A stretch of 31,990 bases of DNA from positions 1-31,990 of the forward strand of contig JAPMOS010000300.1 in the NCBI GenBank assembly GCA_027972325.1, in the 5' to 3' direction. Below, piece by piece: positions 14,859 to 24,659 of this stretch; positions within the stretch are counted from its first letter, which is position 1; every line of letters starts with the position of its first letter. Position numbers and translations under genes: made by a program. This DNA comes from Paratrimastix pyriformis. Its lineage: Eukaryota > Preaxostyla > Paratrimastigidae. The notes beneath the pieces were generated by a model. The model saw nothing but the letters and a program-made list of their open reading frames with translations. It made no database searches and was not told the DNA's origin.

Positions 14859-15723
14859 ATGGAAGGCGGAGCCGTCAACAACAACGACACTCTGAGCTGC
14901 AAGAAGAAGCGGTCTCCCTGTCGCCCTCGGAAAGAACTCGAATATGTCACCGCCATACCAGGCGACGATGAGAACTGGCGATGTCCGGCAGTCTGTGCGT
15001 TGTATTTCGTTTTCCGGCCAAGTCATTTTTTTCATTTGCTGGATAGTGTTTGGGGCATTACGAGGATCCGGTGTGCTTGAGTTGCGGTCTGACGAGCCAT
15101 GATCATCTGCCTCACACACCGTCTAGGCGACTCGGTCTGCCGGGCCTGCGTCACCCTCATTGATGGTGTCTGTCCAACCTGCACCGAGAGGTTCATCGCA
15201 GAACAGTCTGTTTTTTTTGTTTTGTTGGCGCGATCTGCTCATCACAACACCGCAGTCTGTGCCCTTCGCGGGTCGTTCAGCGTCTGGTGAAGCAGACGCA
15301 ATGTCGCTGCCCCAACCGTGGGCTGGGATGCGATGCTGTTGTGGGTGTGCTGGATGTGGAGCATCACCTGGGGGCGGAGTGCGAGTGGCGCCAGGAGGAG
15401 TGCGACCAGTGCCACCAGCAGGTCCGGCGGGCTGAGATGGCCCGCCACAAGGACACCACCTGCGCCCGCAAGCCGGTCCGTTTGCTCCACCGCCGCCACC
15501 ACCAGCGTCATCGCACACTCGCCCTCCCCCGGGGTCCGGATGTCCAATCCAGCATCCATCATTCCCATCATCATCTCATCCACATCCGAACATCGTCATC
15601 CACATCCGAGCATCGTCATCCGATCATCATCATCCGATCATCATCATCCTATCATCATCATCCGATCATCATCATCCGAACATCATCATCCGATCATCAT
15701 CACCCGATTGTCACCATCATCGG

Positions 15724-15761
<38 letters not shown>

Positions 15762-18700
15762 GATCATCATCCGATCATCATCATCATCGGCATCATCATC
15801 ATCATCATCAGCATCAGCATCAGCATCAGCATCAGCATCAGCATCATCTGTCTGGACCTGCCTGTTTGGCTGGCTGTGTGCAGATGGCCTGCGGGTACGC
15901 GGATGTGGGCTGCCCGACCCGGTGCCCACAGGAAGACCTGGCCGCCCACGAGCGGGACGGGGTGGCGGCCCACATGGGCCTCCTCAGGCGGCGCCTGGCC
16001 GACACCAGCGCCGACCTCACCCAGTGCAAGGCCGACCTCACCCTATGCAAGGCCGAGCTGGCCCAGACCAAGGAGCAGACCCAGCGCGAGCTGGCTGCCA
16101 TCCGGTCGCAGATCGCGCAGGTCCGCTCCCCCCCCCCCCCCCGTCCCAGATATGTGAACGGGGTCATTAGAAAGGACGCGCACGCCCCTTGTATAGAAAA
16201 TTACCCCATCTCCGTCCGAAGGGCCCCCAGGGGGCCCCCCGGGGCCGGGGTCTGGGGTGCCTATGGGGTAGTAGGGCAGGCCCCAGCCCGGTGTTGCTGG
16301 TGCCGCAGGCTCGGGCGGACCCCCGGGTCGGGGGTATACCGGGGGTGACATGTCGAAGGGGCCTGCATGTGGGCACCTGCGCCCCGAAAACCGGGCTGGT
16401 TGGCAGTCTGCAGGGGCCCCTTGGGCACTCTGGGGCGGGCAGCAGACCCGGGCTGGGACGCACCGGGCTGAGTGGGTGTGATGCAATGACCCGGACCCCC
16501 CCTTTCGTCTTCCGGGCATGGTTGTTGGTGATGGGTGCGGTTGTGGACGGCAAACCGCTAGTGCCTCGTAATCTACACACCATGGGGTCTCTGCGAATGT
16601 ATGCAGATTGGGCCGCTGACGTACACTCGGGTGTGGGCGGACATCCGAACCGGGGTCATGTCGAGGAGTGACTTCCGATGTCCGCCCACACCCGAGTGTA
16701 CGTCAGCGGCCCAATCTGCATACATTCGCAGAGACCCCATGGTGTGTAGATTACGAGGCACTAGCGGTTTGCCGTCCACAACCGCACCCATCACCAACAA
16801 CCATGCCCGGAAGACGAAAGGGGGGGTCCGGGTCATTGCATCACACCCACTCAGCCCGGTGCGTCCCAGCCCGGGTCTGCTGCCCGCCCCAGAGTGCCCA
16901 AGGGGCCCCCTGCAGACTGCCAACCAGCCCGGTTTTCGGGGCGCAGGTGCCCACATGCAGGCCCCTTCGACATGTCACCCCCCCGGGTATACCCCCCGAC
17001 CCGGGGGTCCGCCCGAGCCTGCGGCACCAGCAACACCGGGCTGGGGCCTGCCCTACTACCCCATAGGCACCCCAGACCCCGGCCCCGGGGGGCCCCCTGG
17101 GGGCCCTTCGGACGGAGATGGGGTAATTTTCTATACAAGGGGCGTGCGCGTCCTTTCTAATGACCCCGTTCACATATGCTCATGAGGGAGCGAGGGACGG
17201 GAGGGAGTGAGAGGTGGGGGGCAGGCGCACTGAGCATGTCTTGCCTGAAGACATCCTCTCTCTGCCATCCATGCTGATCAGGCCAGCATGAACCAATGAG
17301 AGGCGAAACTTCATACTCTGAAGCCAAAACGGATTTTCTTTGATTTTTCGGGTTCCTCTCCTTGGCTGAAACAAAGAAGAAGAAGAAACCGTCAACGAAC
17401 GGAGTTTCCTTGGCTTTCGGGTTCCTCTCCTTGGCTGGAACAATGAAGAAACAGTCAACACTCATTGTCCTGCCCTCTGCCCCTGCCCTCTGCCCTCTGC
17501 CCCTGCCCCTGCCCCTGCCCCTGCCCCTGCCCTGCCCTGCCCCAGCTGTTCACCCCGCCGGCTGCCCCCGAGGGCCTGGCGGCCCGCTGGGACGAGGCCA
17601 CGAAAAAGGTGCCCGGCATCTATGCAGGGGCTGCCCCCGTGGGCGACCCTGCTCCCGCCTGCTGCGCCCTGGCCGCCGCCGCCACCCCGCCGCCACCACC
17701 GGGCCCCCCCGTCCGCTCCGGGGTGGTGCAGGCCACCCCCAGCAGCAGCAGCAGTAACGCGATCGTTGTCTACACGGGCCCCGAGTGCCGCTGGTGGTCC
17801 CGCTTCCCCGAGGGCGGCAAAGGTGGGGCCACCGCCACTTGCACTCCCGGCAGTCCGTCCTCAAATCCACCCCCCCCCCCCCCTCCCGACTGCGTCGCCC
17901 GAAGCAGAGACGAGCTCGACACAGGCATCCCCATCCCACCCATCCCCAGCCCCATCCCCAGCCCCATCCCCACCCTCATCCACCAACACTTCCTGCTCTG
18001 GAATGGCCCTCGGCCCTCCGCTCGCCTCCTCCCTCCCTCCCTCCCTCCCTCCCTCCCCTTCCCTTCCCTTCCCTTCCCTTCCCTTCCTCCCCCTCCCTCC
18101 TCCCTCCCTCCCTCCCTCTCTCCCTCCCTCCTTGCCTCTCCCTCCCTCCCTGCCCCAGGCAGCCAGCTGTGGTCATCGCCATCCCCCGCTGTCCGACTCA
18201 CGCTCCGCCCCCACCCACCCCACCACCAGCTGTCGTGTTCCGCTACGACCACGACATGGACGATCAGGGCCTGTTCTACTACATCGGCACCCAGGGCCGC
18301 ACCAAGCCCTGGCACAACCCGGCCCTGGCGGGCTGGGTCACCGTCACCCGCTCATCCGATTGCTATGGGGAGCCCACCGTAATCACGGGGCGTCAGCCAT
18401 GCAACAGCTACACCGGCAACGAACCCAACGCGTGGTGGCAGGTTGACCTGGGTGCGGAGCGCCTCTTCACGCCCACCCGCTACACCCTCCGCCACTGCGA
18501 CCTTCCAGCCCATGTGGATTTTCGGCTGCAGTCGTGGCGGCTGGAGGGCTCGGCGGACGGGGCTGATGGCAGCTGGCGGACCCTGGACGAGCACGCCAAC
18601 GAGCCCAACGCCCTCGCCGCCCGCCCCGATGCCATGGCCACCTTCGCCGTGGCCCCCGAACGGGCATTCCCGGCCCGCCGCTTCCGGGTGCTGATGACAG

Positions 18701-18783
18701 GCCCATGCTCCGGGCACTACTACCTGATGCTGTCGGGCCTGGAGATGTACGGCACCCTCAGCCCGGTCCATCATCAACAGTAA
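14859..18783 (+). CDS. TRAF-like protein A: RING-like, TRAF zinc fingers, coiled coil, FN3-like, discoidin-like; 7 exons
   Basis: Exons 14859-14990, 15047-15086, 15127-15205, 15256-15475, 15884-16120, 17546-17852 and 18230-18783 (TAA), with all phases consistent, encode about 522 aa. Exons 1-3 form a RING-like finger (WRCPACLGHYEDPVC, LSCGDSVCRACV, GVCPTC) in which the usual zinc-binding His of CGH is Asp. Exons 4-5 carry TRAF-type zinc fingers (CRCPNRGLGCD, HLGAECEWRQEECDQC, HKDTTC, then CGYADVGCPTRC) and a short coiled coil (LAQTKEQTQRELAAI). Exon 6 begins like an FN3 domain (AAPEGLAARWDEATK) but soon becomes Pro/Ala/Ser-rich. Exon 7 is a discoidin/F5-8C-like fold (YDHDMDDQGLFYYIGTQG, AWWQVDLGAERLFTPTRYTL, RLQSWRLEGS). 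RING/TRAF proteins usually act as ubiquitin ligases or signalling scaffolds; the ligand here is unknown. Intron 5 contains the ~1 kb inverted repeat. Confidence 0.75.
15476..15883. repeat. ATC/CATCATC microsatellite intron of TRAF-like gene A
   Basis: Donor GTCCGT at 15476, acceptor TGTGTGCAG ending at 15883. The middle (about 15555-15850) is CATCATC, CATCCGAT and CATCAG repeat. The equivalent intron in paralog B lacks this array, so it arose or was lost after the duplication. Confidence 0.8.
16150..17177. repeat. ~1 kb near-perfect inverted repeat (foldback) in an intron
   Basis: Left arm 16150-16645 and right arm 16677-17177 are reverse complements with only scattered small differences, separated by a 31-nt spacer (16646-16676). 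The outer ends read ATATGTGAACGGGG on the left and the complement CCCCGTTCACATAT on the right. The element sits in intron 5 of TRAF-like gene A, and paralog B has no counterpart, so it was inserted or formed after duplication. Open frames run through both arms on both strands but none is recognisable and their symmetry makes coding unlikely. No clear target-site duplication is visible. A foldback transposon, a MITE-like hairpin, or an assembly artefact from a hairpinned read are the candidates. Confidence 0.85.
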
Positions 18784-18842
18784 CCCCCCCCCCCCTCCCC
18801 CCCCCCCCCCCCCCTAATCGACCGCCGGACACGAGTCCCGAA

Positions 18843-19900
18843 TCACCAGAGCGGCATGTGCCATTGTCCCAGGTCGCTGATAGGAACGGTGATTTTCAGC
18901 GGCGAGAAAACCTTTGTGCAGAGCGCATTCTCCGACCCGTCGCTCATGAACCGGATCGCGGCCGCCATTCGGGAGGCCCCCGCTGCGCCCGACCCTCTTC
19001 GTGGGGGTGGTGGGCACGTGGCCCCGGGATAAACAAATATGGACAAAGATATTCTTGCACCGCTGTGGTGAGGTCCCCGACAGACGGGTTCATTACGATG
19101 GTGACAGGAAATTGGACATGCCATGCGACCACTCGCTGACCCGAGGCCACTCGTAGAACCGGGTGGTCGAACGAACCCCGTGTTCGATGGCCGATACCGG
19201 GTCTCCGTCGATCCGGTGGTGGATGACAGTGAGGCGGGGGTTTGCTATGGGGGGATGTCGGCCGCCGGCAAATATTCCAAGCAACATGTGATCGAGAGCA
19301 TGTGGCCCTGGGGCATTGAAGACGATCGCTGCGCAGTGGCATGCGCGAACGCGTGACTCGGAAATGGCAAGAGTCTCCGCGAGAAAGCTGCGGGGAAAAG
19401 AAAGTGGGAGGAGTGATGCAATGTTTGGAAGAACTTTGATGCGGAACAAACCCTCCAAGCGAATGCCCTGTGAAAAATACCATGGTGTACGGGGCAATTT
19501 GGATCCTAACCCAGGCAAGAAGTTCAGAAACCGAGGGAAGAGCCGCCCCAAAAGCAGCGTAAATATCTTGAAGATAATCCGGCATGACAAGGGTACCTGC
19601 TTAAAACATCGGATGCTGGGAGAAAATGAATGACGACCGACCTCGAAATACCACCAAGGCCGAAGGGCGCCGACTCCTCGGGTGATGCAGATGAATAACC
19701 ATAGCTGCACCACTTTTGTGCCTGAAAATAGTTTTCCGCGCCCGCGCCACGAAGGGCGAGAGTTTGAGACGGTTTGAGCATAGAATCTTGACGCTCTCCT
19801 CATTATTCAGGTAGATAGCATTTGATGCGATGGCACAAAACCGATGGAAGTCATTTCCAACCCCTCCCCAAAAAGGCACGTGGTTCTGGATGACTTCCAT
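18843..19900 (-). CDS. Class-3-type lipase (alpha/beta hydrolase), 3-4 exons
   Basis: Minus-strand exons 19900-19642 and 19596-19452, then from 19387. Splicing creates VVFRGT (about 82-88) and FFTGHSLGGFLAETLAIS, the oxyanion region and nucleophile elbow of class-3 lipases (Ser about 132). RIDGDPVSAIEHG supplies the likely catalytic Asp, and SHGMSNFL a candidate His. Two endings are possible. Exon 3 may read to a stop at 19093 (232 aa). Alternatively a donor GTCACC at 19105 and an acceptor ending at 18997 add exon 18996-18843, containing MAAAIRFMSDGSENALCTK and ending LGQWHMPLW (279 aa). The second uses the window's usual GTC donor and gives protein-like sequence, so I lean to it. The substrate is unknown; no signal peptide is evident. 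The gene is divergent from TRAF-like gene B, with only 55 bp between start codons. Donors 1 and 2 are GTCGGT and GTTTGT. Confidence 0.65.
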
Positions 19901-19955
19901 TTCCCGAACCAGTGGACAACACCCTCACGTGATTTCATCCGCAGGCGACCGCACG
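19901..19955. promoter_or_regulatory. 55-bp divergent start-to-start region, lipase / TRAF-like B
   Basis: The interval holds the copy of the 20-nt element shared with TRAF-like gene A (19910-19929, CAGTGGACAACACCCTCACG). With so little space, transcription must start within it or inside the opposing gene. Confidence 0.4.
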
Positions 19956-22462
19956 ATGGAAGCTGGAGGCAGCAGCAATGATCTATGTTCAGTGAAGAAA
20001 CAGTCATCCCCGTGCCGTCCCCGAAAGCAATTCGAATATGTCATTCCCAGCGGAAAAGACGACGACGAGACATGGCGATGTCCAGCGGTCAGCAGGAGTT
20101 GTTTTGTCGGGATTGATTTGGCCATTTTTTAGTGCCTCGCACATTATGAAGATCCTGTGTGCCTGAGCTGCGGTCTGACACAATTGACCGTGTTTTCGGA
20201 CGTACATCTGCCTTCTTCTTCGTCTAGGTGACACAGTCTGCCGGGCCTGTGCCACATCCATCGGTGGTGTTTGTCCAACCTGCACTGAGAAGGTCACCGT
20301 GGAACAGTCTGTTGTGGAATTTCCTTGCCGCCAGCCTCATCGAATGCAACCCGGCCAGGTTGCTTCCTTCTCGAGTGATTCAGCGCCACGTGAAGCAGAT
20401 GCAATGTCACTGCCCAAACCGTAGACTGGGCTGTGCGGCCCTGATTGGTGTGCTGGATGTGGAGCATCACCTGGGGGCAGAGTGCGAGTGGCGCGAGGAG
20501 GAGTGCGACCAATGCCACCAGCAGGTCCGGCGGGCTGAGATGGCCCGCCACAAGGCCACCACCTGCGCCCGCAAGCCGGTCCGGCATCCCCATTGCCACC
20601 CACCACATTCCCGCTCTGCACAAGGCTGCGTCCCCCACCCCCACCCCCCACCCCCAACCCCCCGTCCCCTCTGGGTGGTGTCCCTTTTTAGCGTTTGGAT
20701 TCGTCATCGAGAATGCTCTCCCTGTGCATGGACGCCTCGGCGACGTCCTGTTTTATGTGTTTCTGCAGATGGCCTGCGAGTACGCGGATGTGGGCTGCGA
20801 GATCCAGTGCGCACAGGAAGAACTGGCCGCTCACGAGCAGGACGGGGTGGTGGCCCACGTGGGCTTCCTCAGGCAAAGCCTTGCCCAGACCAAGGCCCAG
20901 CTGGCCGAGAGCAGGGCCGCCCAGAGCGACACAGCGGCCGCGCTCATTCAGACCCAGCACGATCTGGCCCAGACCCAGGCTGAACTGGCCCAGACCAAGG
21001 AGCAGACCCAGCACGAACTCTCCCAGTCCAAGGCCGAGCTTATTCGGTGCCATGAGGAGCTGGCCAAGTGCCAGGCCGAGCTGGCCCAGACCAAGGAGCA
21101 GACCCAGCACGATATGGCTGGGATTCGGTGGCAGATCGATCAGGTCTGCATCATGCCCTCGTCCTCCTGGGGTGGGGGGTGGGGGTGGGGGGGGGGGGGG
21201 GATGTGGAAAGAGGGTAGAGAGTGAATGAGTGAATGAGAAGAGGGAGGGGAGAGGTGTTGGAATGGTGATGTCATTGTCCTTCTTTGATGTCCACCAGCT
21301 GCGCATAGCGCCGGCTGCCCCCGAGGGCCTGGCGGCCCGCTGGGACGAGGCCACGAAGGAGGTTGCCCTCGAGTGGCGGCCCGTGCCCCTTGGGGCCGCC
21401 CCAGCGGGTGCGGGTGACCTGCCCGGGTTCCCCGTCCGCTACCAGGTGCGGGCCACCCGAGTGGCTGACGAACGTGATGACGATAGTGAGGATGATGATG
21501 GTGGTGTCGCCATTGCCATTGGTGGTGGCGATGGCGATGCCTCTTCCGATGCCACTGGTGATGCCGCTTGTGATGGCGAGGGTGGTGGCGAGGGTGGTGG
21601 CAAAGGGGGTGATGGTGACGAGGATGGCGACGGCGAGGGGGATGGCGACGGCGAGGGGGATGGCGAAGGCGACGAGGGTGAGGATGGCCCCAGGGGCGCG
21701 ATCATCTACACGGGCCCCGATTCCCACTGCCGGTACCGCTTCCCCCCTGGTGCCGTCCCTGGCAGAACCAAGGCCCGCTTTACGGTGGTGGCCATGCGGG
21801 GCCTGACAAAGAGCCCCTCCTCCACCGTCACCTTCACCCGCCCCGGTCCGTCCCTCCTCCTCTCCTCGCCCAGCCTTGATAACCTCCACCACGTCCTCCC
21901 ACCCCCCACTCTTTCCACCCTCTTTTCAGTTGTCTTCACTTACGACCACGACATGGACGAGCGGGGCCTCTTCTATCACATCGGCACCCAGGGCCGCACC
22001 CAGCCCTGGCAAAACCCGGCCCTGACGGGCTGTGTCACCGTCACCCGCTCATCCGACGATCGTGGTGAGGCGTACGATCTCGTGGGGCGTCAGCCGTGCA
22101 ACAGTTTCACCGTCAACTGGGCCAACTCGTGGTGGCAGGTTGACCTGGGTGCGGAGCGCCTCTTCACGCCCACCCGCTACACCATACGCCACAGCAACTT
22201 CAGTGCGACGCGTCGGCTGCAGTCGTGGCGGCTGGAGGGCTCGGTGGACGAGGATGCCGGCTGGCGGACCCTGGACGAGCACGCCAACGAGTACAACGCC
22301 ATCCCTCCCCGTGCCGATTCCACCGCCACCTTCACCGTGGCCCCCGAACGGGCATTCCCGGCCCGCTTCTTCCGGGTGCTGATGACCGGCCCCAACACCA
22401 GCAGATCCAACCACCTGATGCTTTCGGGCATGGAGATGTACGGCTTCCTCCAGCAGCAATAA
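19956..22462 (+). CDS. TRAF-like protein B: RING-like, TRAF zinc fingers, long coiled coil, FN3, discoidin-like; 7 exons
   Basis: Exons 19956-20087, 20133-20172, 20228-20306, 20359-20578, 20769-21143, 21299-21845 and 21930-22462 (TAA), all in phase, encode about 641 aa. Order: RING-like finger (WRCPACLAHYEDPVC, LSCGDTVCRACA, GVCPTC; Asp again replaces the His), TRAF zinc fingers (CHCPNRRLGC, EEECDQCHQQVRRAEMARHK, CEYADVGCEIQC), then a coiled coil about twice as long as in paralog A with repeated LAQTKEQTQH heptads. The FN3 domain (LAARWDEATKEVALEWRPV, FPVRYQVRATRV, AIIYTGPDSHCRYRF, KARFTVVAMRG) is split by an Asp/Gly-rich insertion of about 75 residues. The C-terminal discoidin-like domain (FTYDHDMDERGLFYHIG, SWWQVDLGAERLFTPTRYTI, LQSWRLEGS) is complete. 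The better-preserved FN3 suggests B is closer to the ancestral form. Probably a ubiquitin-ligase-like or scaffolding protein that oligomerises through the coiled coil. Confidence 0.8.
21470..21695 (+). repeat. Coding GAT/GGC-type repeat inside the FN3 domain of TRAF-like B
   Basis: A run of GATGAC, GGTGGCGAG and GGCGACGGCGAGGGGGAT units encodes an acidic Asp/Glu/Gly stretch between the RYQVRATRV strand and the AIIYTGPD strand. It keeps frame, so a microsatellite expansion has been tolerated in a surface loop of the domain. Confidence 0.7.
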
Positions 22463-22673
22463 TCTCTGGCTTCCGCATCCGACCGAATCCATCCCCCTCC
22501 TCCTCCTCCTCCTGTCCCACCTCAGTGGTTCTTGTCCGCCCATCGAGCTTCATCTGCAGCCTGCAGCAGTACGTTGTTGAGAGAGAGAGAGAGGGGAGGG
22601 GGGGTGGCACAAGATGCAAGTCAGAGAATTGATTGGAATGGGGGGGGGGGGGGGAGGAGGGAGGTGCACACAC
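22463..22673. other. Short spacer between convergent genes
   Basis: Tail-to-tail interval between TRAF-like B and the MT-A70-like gene, with CTC and GAGA runs and a poly-G tract near 22640. Nothing else is seen. Confidence 0.5.
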
Positions 22674-24628
22674 TCACCACTCCGCCTCGACCAGCACGGT
22701 CCACCCGGGCCTCGGTGCCCGCGTCAGCGCCTCCCAGGGGGACCCCCACACCTCCAGCAGGCGCCCCTCCCGCGCAGCCACGGGCAGCATGGTCTCAATC
22801 ACCTCGTGGATGCCCTGGGGCCATTCCAGGGCCGGGCTGGTCTGCTCCTCCCCCCCCGTACCAGTCGCCATGTCCAGGTCATGTTGGTCGGGGCTGGGGT
22901 GACAGTCGTTCACAACGGGGGTACCATGACCAGCCGCCGGACCCGCCCCCGGTTGGGCCGCCCCGGTACCAGCCGCCAGGAGGTGTGGATATGCCCCCGG
23001 TTGAGCCTCGGTACCAGCCGCCAGGAGGTGTGGATATGCCCCCGGTTGAGCCCCGGTACCAGCCGCCAGGAGGTGTGGATATGCCCCCGGTTGGGCCGCC
23101 CCGGTACCAGCCGCCAGGAGGTGTGGATATGCCCCCGGTTGAGCCGCCGGAAAATGTGGATCCGCCCCCGGCTGGTGACTCATCATCACCTCCCGCAGGA
23201 GCCCGCGCCACCCCGGGGCGATAGCCACCCGGGGCTTCAAGAAATCATGGATGACATCGGCACTCCGCTGGTGGCGCAGCTCGAGTCTCGGCGCGCCGAC
23301 CCGTTTGAAGATCAGGCAGGTGGCATGATGCACGGCCAAGAAGTCGAGTTCACCCCCGGGCGGAGCATCCGCCCACTGCAGGGCCGAGTACTGGCCGCAG
23401 GGGGTGGCCAAGGGCCATGCGATCTGGTCACAGTACTGCAAGTCGCGCGCCTTGAGGTACTTGATGGTCGCCCGGACGAAGGGCTGGTGGACCCAGATGA
23501 AGAACAGCCCCGAGGTGATGAAACCGCGATCGAAGACGTGCATACTGGCCAGGCGGGCGGCTGAGAAGGGCTCCGGGGTGGTGGTGGCGGTGGCGGTGGT
23601 GGTGGTGGTGGTGGTGGTGGTGGTGGTGGTGGTGGTGGTGGGGTGGTGGTGGTGGTTGGGATGGTGGTTGGGGTGGTGGGGTGGGGGTGGGAGAGACGTC
23701 TGTCCTGATGGCGGGCGGGGACTGAGACGGGCTGCTGCCACCAGCAACGGGCAGGGGCGTACCGGCGCTGATGGCAGTGGTGACGGGAGCGATCGCCATA
23801 GTGGCGGCTCCAACCAGGGGAGATGTGGGCGGCGGCGAGGACGACGGCCGGGTAACTCGAGATGACGGCGAAGCGAAGAATTGATTCGTGGTGACGAGTT
23901 CATCACCCCGGTGGTGCTGGTGCTGATGACCATCGACAGTTCCTGGGTTACGACGACGTGGTTCGGGGGACTGGTCATCCACCACCACCACCGCCACCTC
24001 CTCCCCGACTGAGCCTTGCGGGTGGTGGGGCGCGGGCAGGGTGAGGGGGCGCCGCAGGGGTGAGCCGCAGAGCAGCGGCGAGTGGCGGCCGGAGGAGAGC
24101 GAACGGCTCGGCAGCAGGGGGGAGAGCCGGCCTTCCCCGGGTGTGGGTGGGGGTGATGGCGGCGGGTGGGTGGATGTAACCGGGGTGATGGAACGACCGG
24201 ATGGTGGTCGCCGCACCCCGGGCCTGGGGGCCGGGTGTGTGGATATAACCGGGGTGATGGAACGATCGGCCAGAGGTGGATTGGATCGCTGTCCTCCCGG
24301 TGGCGGAGGTGGCGGTCTGGGGTTGACCCCGGGCCTCTGTGGGTTCGCCGAGCCATCATCATCATCATCATCATCATCAACATCAGCAGTAGCAGCAGCA
24401 TCCTCAGGTGTGCCGCAGCATGTCTCGGCATCACTCCAACCCTCCTCATCGACACCACCGCCACGCCGCGGGCCTGCGGCGGGCACAGAGGACAGCGGAG
24501 TCGCCATCACCCGGTCGACATTCATCATCATCGCCGCTTCTTCATCACCATCGGCATGCCCTGTGGGGCCAGCAGGCAGCTGCTGCGGTGGAGTCGACAT
24601 CACCAGGTCGGCAGTGTCGTCGTCGTCG

Positions 24629-24659
<31 letters not shown>

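Noticed and set aside
15281-15475. TRAF-like exon 4 starting at 15281, with a GTTTTT donor before it
   Set aside because: Comparison of the two paralogs shows the exon starts at 15256 (and 20359), conserving LPSRV.QR and giving the usual GTCTGT donor.
16150-17185. Open frames of 90-190 codons in the palindrome arms
   Set aside because: They occur on both strands because the arms mirror each other, match no family I know, and lie in an intron of TRAF-like gene A.
22674-24464. A single 596-codon protein ending at 22674
   Set aside because: Only the part from 23560 onwards resembles MT-A70; the upstream part is another frame of the low-complexity linker and the His-rich tract, separated by a good splice acceptor.
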